The notes under the pieces are model-generated. The model did not search any database. It had not been told where the DNA came from and saw nothing but the letters and a program-made list of their open reading frames with translations. From NCBI GenBank assembly GCA_037176705.1, contig CM073886.1, positions 6,262,001-6,326,000 of the forward strand: a stretch of DNA of 64,000 bases, in the 5' to 3' direction. The position numbers were made by a program, and so were the translations under genes. Every line of letters starts with the position of its first letter. Position 1 is the stretch's first letter. Shown here in pieces: positions 20,660-34,489 of this stretch. This stretch comes from Molossus alvarezi. Taxonomy: Eukaryota > Chordata > Mammalia > Chiroptera > Molossidae.

Positions 20660-21118
20660 TGTAGTGGGTTGACTTTGGCCATGTTCTAATTCCTGTAACC
20701 TGTGAATGCTATGTTATTTGGAAAAAAAGGTCTTTGTAGATGCAATATATGAAGGATTCTGAGATGAAGAAATCATTCTGGATTATCTGGGTGAGCCAAA
20801 TCTAATAACCAGTGTCCTTGTAAGAGATGCACAGAGGAGATTAGACAGACAGAAGAGGAGAAGAAAGACACGCATAGAGATGTGGTGAAGGTGGAGGCAG
20901 AGGCTGGCAACGAGCCAAGAAAGCCAAGGAATGCTGACAGCCAACAGAACTTGGAAGAGGCCAGGAAGGATTCTTCTCTAAAGCCCCAGAGGGAATAGAG
21001 CCCTTCAGACACCTTGATTTCAGCCTTCTGGCCTCCAGAATTATAATAAATTTTTAATTTTTAGGCACCTAGTTTTGTGACAATTTGTTATGGCAGCCAC
21101 AGGAACCTAATATAGACA
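20660..21118 (+). mobile_element. MLT1-type solo LTR (ERVL-MaLR)
   Basis: Long match to the MLT1 order: 'aaggtctttgtagatgcaat', 'accagtgtccttgtaagaga', 'gccaaggaatgctgacagcc', 'accttgatttcagccttctg', 'cctccagaattataataaat', and end 'gaacctaatatagaca'. Solo LTR with no coding remnant. Confidence 0.85.
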
Positions 21119-21324
21119 GCAAGTCTGAAGCCTGGGCTCGAGAGACCTTGGACTCCATTCCCAGGCAGAACATCCGGAGTCCTCGTTGCCTCATTCCTCT
21201 ATAAGCTGAGTGGACCATGCAGGGGCTCTGGCAACCTGGAGTGCCTGTGCCCAACCTCTGGGGAGTCACCGCCCTTTAGCTGCATGTGGCTGTAGGCCAT
21301 GTTGTCACCTTTAGCCTCATCTGC

Positions 21325-21960
21325 TCAGATGACCTCAGCTGCTCTCCTTGCTCCTACTCTGTCTCCCCTTCAATCAATTTTCCACACAGTATCTAGGTTA
21401 ATTTTTAAAGACAACATAAGTCATATCAGGCTATTCCTCTGCTCTCAACCTTCGAATGGCTTCCTATTCACTGGAGTGAAATCCAAACTCCTTGCTCCGT
21501 CTACAAGGCCCTGCTACCTTACTGACCTCACATGGTACCTGCTCTCTCCTCTCTCTCCACTCCAGCTGCAGGGACCTCCTTGCTTCTTCTTCAACATGTC
21601 AAGCTCATTTCTTCTCCAGGTCCTTTGCATTTGCCATTCCCTTTGGCACACTCTGACCTCAGATAGCCCCCTGGCTTAACCCCTCACTTCGTTCAGATCT
21701 TTTCTCAGATGTCCCCTTGTAAAAGATTTCCCTGGAATTGTCAGCCTTCATTTCTTTACCACACTTTATTTTTCTTTACAGCATGACTCTCTACACCACC
21801 TAGAATAGATATTTAGTTTATTGATTTATTATCCATCTCTCCATTTGACTGTAAGCTCCATGAAGGCAGGAGCTTTTTCTGTTTTATTTAACAATGTGTG
21901 GAACAGCATATAATAGGTACTCAACACATTCATTGCTGAATGAATGAACAAATGAGTAAG
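21325..21960 (+). repeat. L2 LINE 3' part
   Basis: Long sense match: 'tggcttcctattcactggag', 'aatccaaactccttgctccg', 'ttgcatttgccattcccttt', 'ctgtaagctccatgaaggca' and the terminal 'tgctgaatgaatgaa'. Confidence 0.85.
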
Positions 21961-22674
21961 TGGAGGAAGGCAGACTCCATGTAGCCATCCCCTCCCCCCC
22001 CAGAAGTCAGAATCTGGATATTTAAATTTCTATCCAATTAAAAAAATTCACCAGGCTGGCTAAAAATGTATTCAAGAGCTACCAGTTTGAGACCCCTGCC
22101 CTACAGGGATCTGGGTCAAATGGGAACAGTGTTCCTCCTGTTCAGATGGTGGTGGCCCTCTAGGAACAGAGCGGTTCACTGGGAGCCACCAGCCCTCGCA
22201 TCCCCAGGTTCAGGCCTGGGGATGTAACAACTGTTTGTTATTACAGACCAAAGTCATCCAAGCACTTCGTTCAAAAAGCAGGATGTGGGCTGCAAGCTTC
22301 CAGCCCATGGTTCAAAGGAAAGCAACTTCAGCAGTGTCTCCTGGGATGTTTTCTGAAGCCTCCCTGGGAAGGGATGGAGCCTGTCAAAGGACTAATAATA
22401 GACAAGCATGTCCAGTTCCCCAAATATGTCAACCTTTAAAGTGAATAATATTTTTTCCTCACTACTTTTGAATTATTATGTAGGGAGGGACATTCTCCTG
22501 TGACAGGCTTTGCTCTCCACAGGTCACCTAAAAATGACTTGCCACTCAGCAGCTCCCAGGCAAAATCATCATAGTAGGACCCGAGCTTCCTTAAGCAGAA
22601 GTTCACGGTCACAGGTTGAACTGCATCCTGCATTATCCTTTTATCACCAATATGATTTGTAGTTAGGCTGGCCT
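21961..22674. other. intergenic, nothing recognised
   Basis: No exon, repeat or motif recognised. Short open frames only. Confidence 0.5.
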
Positions 22675-22850
22675 ATACACCATTCAACAGCAGTGTGTCT
22701 TGGGGCGTGTATCTTGATCACCCTGAGTCTCACTGTCCTTGATCATAATGAGTTACCAGACCTACACAGGTTGTTGGGAGGACTAAATAAGACAGTACAA
22801 GTACCTGACACTGATCTAGCCCCTGATGTTTATCATTGTTAAACACCTAC
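22675..22850 (+). repeat. MIR SINE fragment
   Basis: 'ttgatcaccctgagtctcac' and 'gttgttgggaggactaaata' fit the MIR 3' half. Confidence 0.55.
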
Positions 22851-22889
22851 TGGACATGAGTGGGGGTAAAGGGTGATCTCCTTCAATTG

Positions 22890-23060
22890 TTCATTGACTC
22901 ATTTGTTCACACAATCACTCACTCATTCAACCACTATTTATTGAGCTCTTAGGAGATGTCAGGCTCTGAGCTTGGTGTTGGGTGACACAATGGCAAGCAG
23001 CATCTGCTCTCAGAGCCCAGGTCTAGTGAAGGAGTTCAGAGTCTAGTGTGGTGCTGTCTT
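22890..23060 (-). repeat. L2 LINE fragment
   Basis: 'tcattcaaccactatttatt' and 'agtctagtgtgg' fit the reverse complement of the L2 3' end. Confidence 0.65.
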
Positions 23061-23159
23061 CCCAGAGTGTGGGGCCCAGAGGGCATGTTTAGATGCAGTG
23101 CACGGACAGGGCACTAAAGCACACCACATACTCATCTAGACGACTATTACTCTTGATTT

Positions 23160-23235
23160 CCTTCCATCCTCCCATCCAGGAGAGAGTCCCAGTTGGATGT
23201 TAGTGTGTCTTTAGTATTCATCTAATAATATTTTT
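23160..23235 (+). repeat. unidentified dispersed repeat, copy A
   Basis: 'ccatccaggagagagtccca' then 'tagtgtgtctttagtattca' is closely similar to segments at 34.43 kb and 46.12 kb in this window. No family is recognised. Confidence 0.4.
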
Positions 23236-23439
23236 TGTTTCCTTTCTTAACAAATAAAAGAAGATCCCAATGTAGCTGTTTTGGGCAGGTGGCAGAATTT
23301 GGAGAGATTTAGTAATATGGATACCTCCTGTTATTCAAACTCAGAAACCAGATAGGCTTTTTTTTCTTTCTTCCCAGATAGTATACAAATATGACCAGCA
23401 TTTGTGAAGATGGGTCAGTAATAAATAAAGTTGAAATAC

Positions 23440-26172
23440 TAACCTATTAAATCTCTTTTCCTGATGACTTCACAGGTGAATTTTGCCAAACATTCAAAGA
23501 AGAATGAACACCAATCCTTCTTGAACTATTTAAAAAAATTCAAGAGGAGGAAAGACTCTTAAGCTCATTTTACAAGGCCAGCATTATCCTAATTCCCAAA
23601 CCAGATAAAGATACTATAAAAAAAGAAAATTATAGTCCAATATCCCTGATAAATGTAAATGCTAAAATCCTCGACAAAATGTTAGCAAACTAGATCCAGC
23701 AATATATTAAAAGGGTTATACATTATGATCAAATGGGATTTATTTTGGGGATGCAATGTTGGTGTAGCATTTGCAAATCAATAAACTTGATACACAACAT
23801 ACACAAAATGAAGGATTAAAAAAACCACATGATCATATCAATAGATGCAGAAAAGAACATTTGACAAAATCCAGCACCCATTTATGATGAAAACTCCAGT
23901 AAAGTGGGAATAGTGGAAACATACCTCAACATAATAAAGGCCATATATGACAAACAACAGCCAACATCATAATCAATGAGCAAAAGCTATAAATGTTTTC
24001 CTTCAGATTGGAAACAAGACAGGAATAGCTGCTTTAATCACTCCTATTCAATGTAGTACTGGAAGTGCTAGACATAGCAATCAGACAAGAAGAAGAAATA
24101 AAAAGATCCAAATTGAAAAGTAAAAGTAAAACTGTCATTATTTTGCAGATGACATGACACTGTATATAGAGAACCACCAGAAAACTATTAAAATTGATAA
24201 ATGAATTCAGTAAAGTAGCAGAATAAAAAATCAATGTCCAAAAATCAGTTGCATTTTATACACCAGCAATGAACTATCAGAAAGGGAAACTAAGAAAACA
24301 ATCTCATTTACATTTGCTTAAAAAAAAACACACCTAGAAATAAATTTAATCAAGGATGTAAAAGACCTGTACTTGGAAAATTATAACACACTGAAGAAAG
24401 AAATTGAAGAAGATAGAAATAAGGGGAAGCATATGCCATATTCATGGATATGAAGAGTTAACATCATTAAAATATCTGTACCACCCAAAGCAATCTATAG
24501 ATTCAATGCAATTCCTATCAAGACACCAATGACGTATTTCACAGAACTAGAACAAATATTCCAAAAATTTATCTGGAACCACAAAAGACTGAATAGCCAC
24601 CAAAACCTTCAGAAAGAAGAATGAAGTTGGAGGAATCATGCTACCTGAAATCAAACTATTCCACAAGGCCATAGTAATCAAAATAGCATGATACCAGCAT
24701 AAAAACATAGATCAATGGAACAGAATAGAGAGCCCAGAAATAAATCCATGCCTTAATAGTCAATTAATATTTGAAAAAGGAGGCAAAAACATGCAATGGG
24801 CTAACAATAATCTACTCAATAAATGATGTTGGGAAATTAGACAGATACATACAAAAGAGTGAAACTAGACCATTTTTGTACACCATACAAAAGAATAAAC
24901 TCAAAATAGATTAAAGTGTTAAATGTTAGATTCGAAACCATAAAAATCCCCAAAGAAAGCATAGGCAGTAAAATATCAAACATTTCTTGTAGCAGTATTT
25001 TTTTCTGACATATTTCCTTGGGTAAGGGAAACAATAACAAAACAAATAAACAAATGGGACTACATCAAACTAAAAAATCTCTGCTCAGCAAAGGAAATGA
25101 TCAACACAATGAAAAGACAACCCAATGAATGGGAGAACATATTCACCAATACATCTGATAAGGGTTTAATATGCAAAATTTATAAGGAACTTATAAAACT
25201 CAACACCAAAAAAACAAACAATTCAATTAAAAAATAGGCAAAGGACCTGAAATACATACTTCCCCAAAGAGGACATCCAGATGGCCAATAGACATATGAA
25301 AAGATGCTGAATGTTACTAATCATCAGAGAAATGAAAATAAAAACCACAATGAGATATGACCTCATACCTGTCAGAATGGCTATCATCAGTAAATCAACA
25401 AACAAGTGTTGGTGAGGATATGGAGAAAAGGGAACTCATGCAATGCTGTTTGGGAATGCCTATTGGTGCAGCCACTGTGGAAAGCAGTATGGAGCTACCT
25501 CAAAAAAAATTAAAAAATGGAACTGCCTTATGACCCAGCAATTCCACTCCTGGGAATATATCCAAATAAACCAGAAACACTAATTCAAACGAATTTGCAC
25601 CCCTATACTCATTGCAGGGTTATTTACAGTAGCCAAGATTTGGAAGCAACCCAAGTGCCTATCAGTAGATGAGTGAATGAAAAAGCTGTGGTATGGCTTA
25701 CACATTGTAATACTACTTGGCTGTAAAAATGAAGGAACTCTTACCTTTTGCGACAGCATGGATAGACCTGGAGAGCATGATGCTGAGTGAAATAAGCCAG
25801 TCAGGGAAAGACAAGTACCATATGATTTCACTTATATGTGAAATCTAATGAACAAAATAAACTAACAAAGGAAGCGGAGATAGACTCGTGAGTTCAGAGA
25901 AGAGACTTATAGTTGTCAGAAGGGAGGGGCTTGGGCTCTGGGTGAGAAGGATGAAGGGATTACACACAGTATAAAAAGAAAGACTCGTGGGCAGAGGAAA
26001 GGGAGCATGGGGGAGGTAGAACAAGGTAAAGGGGGGATAAATGGTGATGGAAGGAGACTTGACTTGGGGTAGTAAACACACAATAAAATATATAGATTGT
26101 GTACTGTAGAATTGTATACCTGAAACCTGTATAATTTTATTAACAATGTCACCCTAATAAATTAAAAAATAC
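23440..26172 (+). mobile_element. L1 retrotransposon, 5'-truncated, sense
   Basis: About 2.7 kb, from the ORF2 reverse transcriptase domain ('gaattttgccaaacattc') to the 3' UTR and its end ('attaacaatgtcaccctaat', then an A-rich tail). The catalytic FADDM box is readable at 24142-24156. Numerous frameshifts and stops make it inactive. It ends about 580 bp upstream of the PRKCB CpG island and is in the gene's orientation. Confidence 0.88.
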
Positions 26173-26754
26173 ATAAATAAATCTCCCTTTCCCATTAGCC
26201 CATTTTACAGTCAAGGAAACTGAGTCTATTTGTGGAAGGGATGAACAGAAAGTAGGGAGTTCTATTCTAATTTGCCGGGCAAGCACAGCCAAGAATTCTC
26301 TTTGTGGTGGAGGTAGATATATATAATCTAAAGATTAAAGATTGCTCCTCCCCTATCTCTGCAGTACGTGTGTGTTAAGTGTGTGGAGCCACAGGACTTC
26401 CTGAATGAGTGACAGCGGAACACATCTCTACAGGGGATGCTTGCAGAATGACCAATGGCGGGGGGCAGGGCCGGGGGTGATGGTGGTGGTGGTGGTGGAT
26501 GAGTACCAGTCTCCACACAGGTCGGGGTGGAATCCATCACAGACACCCTATCCACCCTCCATTCCCAGCCCCGTTGGTACTTCGCTCTCTCTTCCCCCGA
26601 GTAGCACCCACGGTGCTCATCTCCTTAATGCCACTCCGGGCCGAGGACGAGTTAGGGGCGAGGCTGGAGTCTGATGACAGCAGGTTGCGGTCCCAGAGCC
26701 GCAGAGCTGCGGCTGAGAAAGCTCCCCACCCAGGCCCGCAGCCTCGGTGCCAAT
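26173..26754 (+). other. PRKCB 5' flank
   Basis: A short MIR-like stretch (26195-26270, reverse, 'cccattttacagtcaaggaa') is followed by single-copy-looking sequence. A (GGT)n run lies at 26479-26498. CpG density climbs from about 26570 onward, leading into the island. No TATA box is visible. Confidence 0.5.
26479..26498 (+). repeat. short (GGT)n microsatellite
   Basis: Six to seven GGT units in the proximal PRKCB 5' flank. Confidence 0.9.
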
Positions 26755-26760
26755 ATGTAA

Positions 26761-28134
<1,374 letters not shown>

Positions 28135-28166
28135 GGGCTTCGGGAAGCAAGGATTCCAGTGCCAAG
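28135..28166 (+). CDS. PRKCB: PRKCB coding exon 2 (32-bp micro-exon)
   Basis: Completes Trp58 and continues the C1A domain as GFGKQGFQCQ, ending with the first base of codon 69. Cys67 is the next zinc ligand, giving the C-X13-C spacing from Cys53. Exact splice signals flank it: cag| at 28134 and |GTAGGC at 28167. The 32-nt length and phases fit the small second exon of conventional PKC genes. Together exons 1 and 2 cover 205 coding bases. The rest of C1A, C1B, C2 and the kinase domain lie beyond the window. Confidence 0.96.
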
Positions 28167-28179
28167 GTAGGCTATGGGG

Positions 28180-29930
28180 CTCTGGGGATGTATTTTTGGG
28201 GAAGAAATGGTGAAAAGGACTTTCTAGAAGTGACTGAGTAAAGCCAAGAGTGAAGAAATCACGTCTGTCACAGTGACCTCCCAAGCTAGAATTCATCACC
28301 ACAGAAGAGTCCTTGTAAGGGGTGTATGTATATGGGGTGATGCTCCATCCAGGAAAGGCCGGTGGAGTTGGGTGGCCTCCCCTGCCAAGGAGTGCAGCCC
28401 CCCTTTCTCCCTTCCCAGCATCAGAAGAGTCCAAATGGGTCTCTTGACCCTACCCTGCCTGGTCAGTTCAGCTTCTGGAGGACTCCTCTCCCCTAATTTC
28501 TGCTCACTTAGCCTTCTCACAGAGTGAGGTTCAGCTTCTTTCCCTGCCTCACAGAGGTCTCCGTAGAGGCTGCCACCTCTGCAGATGGTGCAGTCCCATA
28601 GAATGGTGTTGGCGGTTGTCTCCTGGGCCTCCTGAAAGAGGCGGTTCCAGATGGGATGCCTCTCAGATCTTGGTTTAAATCGCCTGTCTTCTGGCTGGAT
28701 ATGGAAGGACTCCAGGAGACTCGTTACTTGCATTTGATTTGATATCCTTGACCCAAGCCAGGGAGCCCCGCTTGGCAGTGTCTTTTAATCATGAGTAAAG
28801 TGGCCTTAGTGGTCGCTGGTTGCAAATTCACTCCCCAGGGCCAAATCACCTAGATGTGTTGAACTCTTAGGGTGTCGAACATGTTTTGAATTTGATGTCA
28901 AGTCAGTGCTGGGAGATTTCACATACATCTCTGAATTTCCCCCTTCAAGTGTGTGAGAATTGGTCCCAATTTCTTGTTAGCACAGTCATTTGGAGCTGAA
29001 TGGCTCTTTGCACAGAGGGTCACACATTTACTACTTTGTCTCCAGTGATCCTGTCCAGGCAGGCTTCTGGTTGGTCCGGAAGGCAAACCCCCACTCTCCC
29101 CAATTTGAGGCTAGGTGTGGTTAAGTTTGGTGAGGAATGGCACATTTCTGGGCTGTGTCCTAGGGGCACACCGACTGCCTTGGTGAGCTGGGTTTACATC
29201 ATGAGATGAAAGCATTTAAGCGTTAAAGAGCCAGAGATGTGGCTTAGCCCTGACTGACAATTTGGTTGTAGTGCCTCCACCCTCCAGGGGAAAGTAAAGT
29301 TGTACCCCAGAGTGTGGGTGGCATTATCAGTTGCACTGAATGCTGGCAGCGTGGCACTGCTGTCTTCTGAGACCCCCGTGTCCTCTCATCTGAGATCTGG
29401 GGCAGGACTGGCGTGCCCCAGCCCTGTAGACCCACCAGCCTCTTACAGGGCTGTGACCTCCAGCTCCGTGCACTGCACCGGAGGACTCCCAGGTCCCAAC
29501 AACTGAGATACTGGTGCAAACAGTTGGGTTGTTTTCTAGAACTTTAACCCGCTCAAGCAAAATACCCATGGTGTCTTGGTGCCAGAATGCATAGATGTTT
29601 GAGGTTACTGTTCACTTCCATGAGTCGGTTTCTGTCTTTGTCTCATGCTGAGGCCATGAATGATTGAAACATTTTTACCACGACTCTCCTGTCCCACCTG
29701 CTCTGTAGTTTTTGGTGGTTGGGAAGGTCACTGCAGAACGTGCAGGTGATGACACACCTGAGGCAGGAGAGGATGGTAGGGATTCTCTGGTGTGGTGAGA
29801 ATGAAGCAGAATGAAAATTTCTAATGAAATATGGCTGCTTGTGAGTAGGAGTGCATTTTTTTCTTTCCCATTACCTTCCTTTTTTTCTTCTCCTTGAGAA
29901 GCATGTAGACAGTGGGCAGTATGCACAGGT
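28180..29930. other. intronic, largely repeat-free
   Basis: No interspersed repeat or extra exon recognised. This is the longest repeat-poor stretch in the window, directly after exon 2. Whether it is conserved or regulatory cannot be judged without alignment. Confidence 0.5.
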
Positions 29931-29934
29931 TATC

Positions 29935-30125
29935 ATGCAGGTCACTGTGAGTCTGAATCCCTGCCATGTTCTTTGGTCTCTCTGGACCTTGGGCTCTCCA
30001 CCTATAAAATGGCTCCGATAACAGTATGTACCCTAAGCTGTTGCTGAGTGGCTCATAGTGGTTGCAGCATATAAGATGCTTGGAGCAGAGCTTAGGCATA
30101 GTAAGCACCCAGAAAATATCAGACC
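29935..30125 (+). repeat. MIR SINE
   Basis: 'tcactgtgagtctgaatccc', 'cacctataaaatggctccga' and 'gagcttaggcatagtaagca' follow the MIR core and tail. Confidence 0.65.
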
Positions 30126-31044
30126 TTATGATTGTCCCCAAATGACCCCAGTGGTGAGAGAAGACTGGCTCTGCAGTTGCTTTGTTGTGGAACCGGCTGG
30201 CTGCCAGGTGAGAGTTGGAATGCAGCTGTGAGCATCTGGTCACCGTGTCACTGCTTTGGCAGTATATTCCACTTGGGCTGGAGTCTGAAGAAGCAAGACA
30301 GGGGCTGGGGCTGGTGGGCAGCCCCTGAAATTGAGATGCTTAGGATGGAGACATCCAGGAAGGGCAAAGGTTATCCTCAGGTATGCTCAGGATTTCCTGG
30401 GACTAATTTGCATACCATAGAGGAGTTTCTCATCTGAGTATTTTTGGTGCCACATATTTCCTCTTAAAGTGAATCTAGTATATAGAAAATACATTAGATT
30501 TTATTCTCACCCTGAAGTCAGGAGTACAGAAGTCAGGTTCCTTTCAGTTTTCTGCTCCACTGTCCCAGGAGTGATGATGATCTCAGGGTCCAAGAAGGAT
30601 GCTAGACCCTCCAGTCATCACATCCTTATTTTAGTCAGCAGGAAGGAGAGTAAAGAAGGGCACTGTTACTGTGGAAGTTGCCACAAGATACTTCTGCCTC
30701 TGTGCTTTTAGTAGAACTTGATGGCATACCCACACTGTGCTGCAAAGGAGAATGTTAATTTCAAGTAGCCACTTTCCCCTACTAAAAGCAAAGGTGTGTG
30801 TGTGAGCGATGTGTTCTGTTTCAAAAGTAGAAGGGGAGGGAGGATACAGTCTTTGCCATTCTTGGCTAGGAGGTGTGTAGGACGATCACAAGGAGAGGAA
30901 ACCACTGAGCCTCTGTGCTCCATTATGCTGTCATGGAAGCTGGGGATGCTGGGATGGGTGAGAGGATGGACTCCAGTCCAGACACCATGAGAAGGGTGGG
31001 TTTCTGCACACTCACGGGGGCTTAAGAATATATTTTCTTATTTT
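30126..31044. other. intronic, nothing recognised
   Basis: No repeat consensus or exon signal recognised. Confidence 0.5.
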
Positions 31045-31267
31045 GTTTTATTTATTTATTTATTTTTCTTTATTGTATTTAGAGAGAGGAAGGGAGAGGG
31101 AGAGAGAGATAGAAACATCAATGCGAGAGAACACCGATTGGCCACTTCCTGCATGCCCCCCACTGGGGATTAGGCCCACAACCTGGGCATGTGTCCTGAC
31201 CAGGAATCCAACCAGCAACCTCTTGGTGCAGGGTCGACGCTTAACTACCGAGTCACGCCAGCCAGGC
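31045..31267 (-). mobile_element. VES SINE
   Basis: Reverse VES ('attgtatttagagagaggaa', 'ccccccactggggattaggc'), ending 'cacgccagccaggc'. The copy is rather diverged. A partial TSD 'cttattttgt' lies at 31037-31046 and 31275-31284, with a small offset. Confidence 0.85.
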
Positions 31268-31674
31268 AGATCTACTTATTTTGTACTGCTAGAGGACAGG
31301 ACTGTAGATGGACTGCCACACAATCTCTCTCTTTGTGTTTCTACTCTCTGTGCTTTGGTTTAAGAGGTAGTTTAAGGATGTCTCTGGTGGCATGGGGCTG
31401 GGGCTCAGACTCCTTGTTATGAAACTGCTTCGTTTTTGGATTAGAAGTGGGACTTTTAGGTAAGCAAAGCGAGTTCTCTCTGTGGCATTCTTTAGGGGAG
31501 CCTAGAAGCTGCTCTGTGCTTTAGTTGTAATTAAGATGAGCCTGTGAGTGGAATTAGACTCTTACCCCAAGAAGTTTTTGCACTTTGGTGGAGAGGAATT
31601 TTTTTGTTTTTTAAAAAGGAAGTCACTTCAGTAGAAACAGGAAGGCAATACAGTACAGAAATTCAGAATTGGTA

Positions 31675-31880
31675 GCATGGGCTGGAGTGAGATCAAACTG
31701 GGGTGAATCTCTGCTCTGCCAGCTACTCGCTGTGTGACCTTGGGCAAGTCATCCGCCTGTAGGGACCTCAGTTTTCTCATCTGTAATGTGAGTCTAGTGA
31801 TGCCTACCTTATAGGGTTACGGTGAAGAGTACTGAGAAGCATTCACACGAAGTGCCGGTGGCTCTAGGTGAGATGATCAT
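31675..31880 (+). repeat. MIR SINE
   Basis: Clear MIR: 'tctctgctctgccagctact', 'gctgtgtgaccttgggcaag', 'cctcagttttctcatctgta' and 'cttatagggttacggtgaag'. Confidence 0.92.
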
Positions 31881-32476
31881 CAGTACTTGATTGGCTGCAG
31901 GAAACCGTGGGACACAGTTAACTCTGGAAGTCTTCAGATGACTGTGCCTCTTCTGTGTATGTAGATGGGTTTGCTTCTCAAGTATGTTTCCTCATAGGCT
32001 TTGGGTAACACCAGGGAGTGTGCAGCTCAGTGTTTGGGCCCCAACAGCCAGGCCTGTTGAGAGTGTCTTTTCTCACCCGTCCTTGTGAGAAAGCTCTGAA
32101 CTTGCATGGACTCCATAGAAAACCCCAGGGCACTAGTTTTATGACTGTGAAGAATTGGTGATTATAATGAGAAAACCAGTTCTTCCCTTTCCTTTGTAGA
32201 GTAGAAAACATGGTTTTAACTCTTCCAGTAGAAATTATTCTTAAAAAAACCCTGGTGTAGTGCATGAACCCAGCCATCGCTACTTCATCATCAGCTCCAC
32301 AGAAGAGTTCATTTCCGTCTGCTGTTACCGCATGCGGAGTAGACGGTGCACTTTTTGAACAATGTCCATCAAAGGTGAATCAAAGGTTAATTTTATTTTT
32401 GGCATCACTTTTCCTACTGATTATAATACGATAATCTGCATGTCAGGTTGAATGTTCTCAGTGCAGGCGTCAAGGG

Positions 32477-32557
32477 AGCGCGCGTGCGTGTGCGTGTACG
32501 CGTGCGCGCGTGTGCGTGTGCGTGCCTGTGCGTGCGTGCGTGCGTGCGCGCGCGCAT
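32477..32557. repeat. alternating purine-pyrimidine (GC/GT)n tract, Z-DNA type
   Basis: Two perfectly alternating blocks, 32479-32525 and 32527-32557, built of GC, GT and AC steps. The block is CpG-rich although it lies outside the island. Confidence 0.95.
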
Positions 32558-34395
32558 CGCTGCGAGCTGCCGGAGCTTGCTTCCGTGACCCTACTGCTCT
32601 CCCTTCCAGGAGCGACCTCGGGGGCCGCAGTGACTCCCTCACCTTTTGGCTTATTATGAATATGTCCTCAGGTTCTGTGTGGATAAAAGACTTTGTATTT
32701 GATGGTTTGACTTTTTAATTCTTTCCCCAAGCTGAAGTGGGATTTCAGGCCCAAAGTCTCAACTGAAATAAAAATCTGTAGGTGGATTAGTGTTGGTCTT
32801 CAAAGGAGGGCTGCTTTGCTGGAGAGGCAGCAGTACCTTCATCGGCAGAGCACTCAGGGGCAGTCTGGGCAGCGGACTTGTTTTCTAGGTAAGTGTGGAG
32901 AGTATGGCCTTTGAAAATCTAGTTGATACAAGTTTCTTCGAAAGTTGATTAAAAAGTGTTTTGTTTCTGAGTACTACTAATACTCCAGGTACTGCCCAGA
33001 ATGTGTCTACATACAGCATGTTTATGATGTATGTCGGTCCATAGAGAAAAATAGAGAGAGAAGGTCATTGGTCAAAAGATAAACGGAAGGTTTGAAAATA
33101 ATTTATACACATTCTTGCTGTGGGAGGTTCTTTCTTTCCTCTCTCTGTGCCCGTCCTTCTGTTTACACACACACACGTAAACAGATCAGTGTGTCACAGT
33201 TTTGAGAATATGATCTTCTTAGGATGCTTTTAGGTAAAGGTTGTTAAATTACTAAGCACAATTTAAAATGTATTCTCTGTTGTTTTGACTCTGCATTCCA
33301 GCGAATTCTTGGGTGGACAAGGGGACCAGCTGCAGTTCTTCATGTCTGGCCCTTGCCTTATGGCATTTGACCTTCTGTCGTGGATTATTTGACTCACTCA
33401 TCCAGTCTTTCCATTGAAATGGTGTGATGTTCCATAGATTGACTGTTGGCCTTTTCACGGAGTATATAAATTCCAGTGTTTACGTGCGGCATTTGGAGAT
33501 GCGATGCTACTTGGAAATCTGATAGGAAATGCGTGTATTTACCACAGATAGCTATTTGTCCTTCCTTCCACGGTCACTCCTGAAGTGCTGTGTGTTGGGT
33601 GCTGCTTCAGAGGGTGGGGTTCAGTGGGGACTGTCACTGAGATGCTCCTATTGCCATGGAGGTTCCGGTGCAGTGGGGGAGAGAGGGCGTTCGGTGCATC
33701 ATGGAACCGACACTCATGTCACGTTTGTTAAGTACTTTGAAGGAAGTGGGCAGGGTGCTTTGGGAATGTAGAATCGGATGCCCCCCTATGTAATGGTTGG
33801 GGATGGAGTTGGAATTCTTTGGTCTGAGAATTAAAAACAAAAACCAAACTTCCATTCTCTGAGGTAACTGGACAAAGTCTGAGTTGTCAAGGAGCCAGAG
33901 CTAAGAGTGCCCACATCCTGGATAAGGATCACAGGAGGCTTGGCTCTGCCCTTCTGAGCAGAAGCCCTGACTTTACTCCTGCCATGGTTTTGCAAGGAAG
34001 ATGAATCAGTCGCAGAATCACATGGTTACTTTAAGATGGTTCTCTCTCCATTTGACAGACAGGGAACTTCATCTTTAGCTAATAGCTCAGATAATGAGCT
34101 GACTTCCCTTTTGTTCGGGGTTGCAGTTGAATGGCTGTTCTAAAGCAGAAAGTCAGACCATTCCAGAGGTGCAGGAGAAGTCTGAGTGAACAGAGCAAGA
34201 GAGGAGGGGCAGAGCCTGCCCGCTGAGGGGCACAGCGCCACTCAGCGCCTCCTGGCTTCCCGCCTCACCCTGGTGCCTGCTTGATATTCTACAACTGTTC
34301 GTTCCTTTGGCTTAGGCAGTATTTCTCTCATTTGCAAGACAATTTTAAGAAGTGTTATAATAAACAGCATTAATTATGCACATATAGGAAAATAT
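32558..34395. other. intronic, mostly unassigned
   Basis: A possible reverse MIR piece lies at about 34025-34100 ('ctccatttgacagacaggga'). Otherwise no recognised feature. Confidence 0.45.
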
Positions 34396-34485
34396 CCTGT
34401 CAACTCTTTCCACCCCTCTGGTTTCATCCAGGAGAAAGTCTCAGTTTGGTGCTAAGGTGTCTTTAACATCTCGCTAACACACATA
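34396..34485 (+). repeat. unidentified dispersed repeat, copy B
   Basis: 'catccaggagaaagtctcag' then 'ggtgtctttaacatctcgct'. Similar to copies A (23.17 kb) and C (46.1 kb). Confidence 0.4.
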
Positions 34486-34489
34486 TGGG

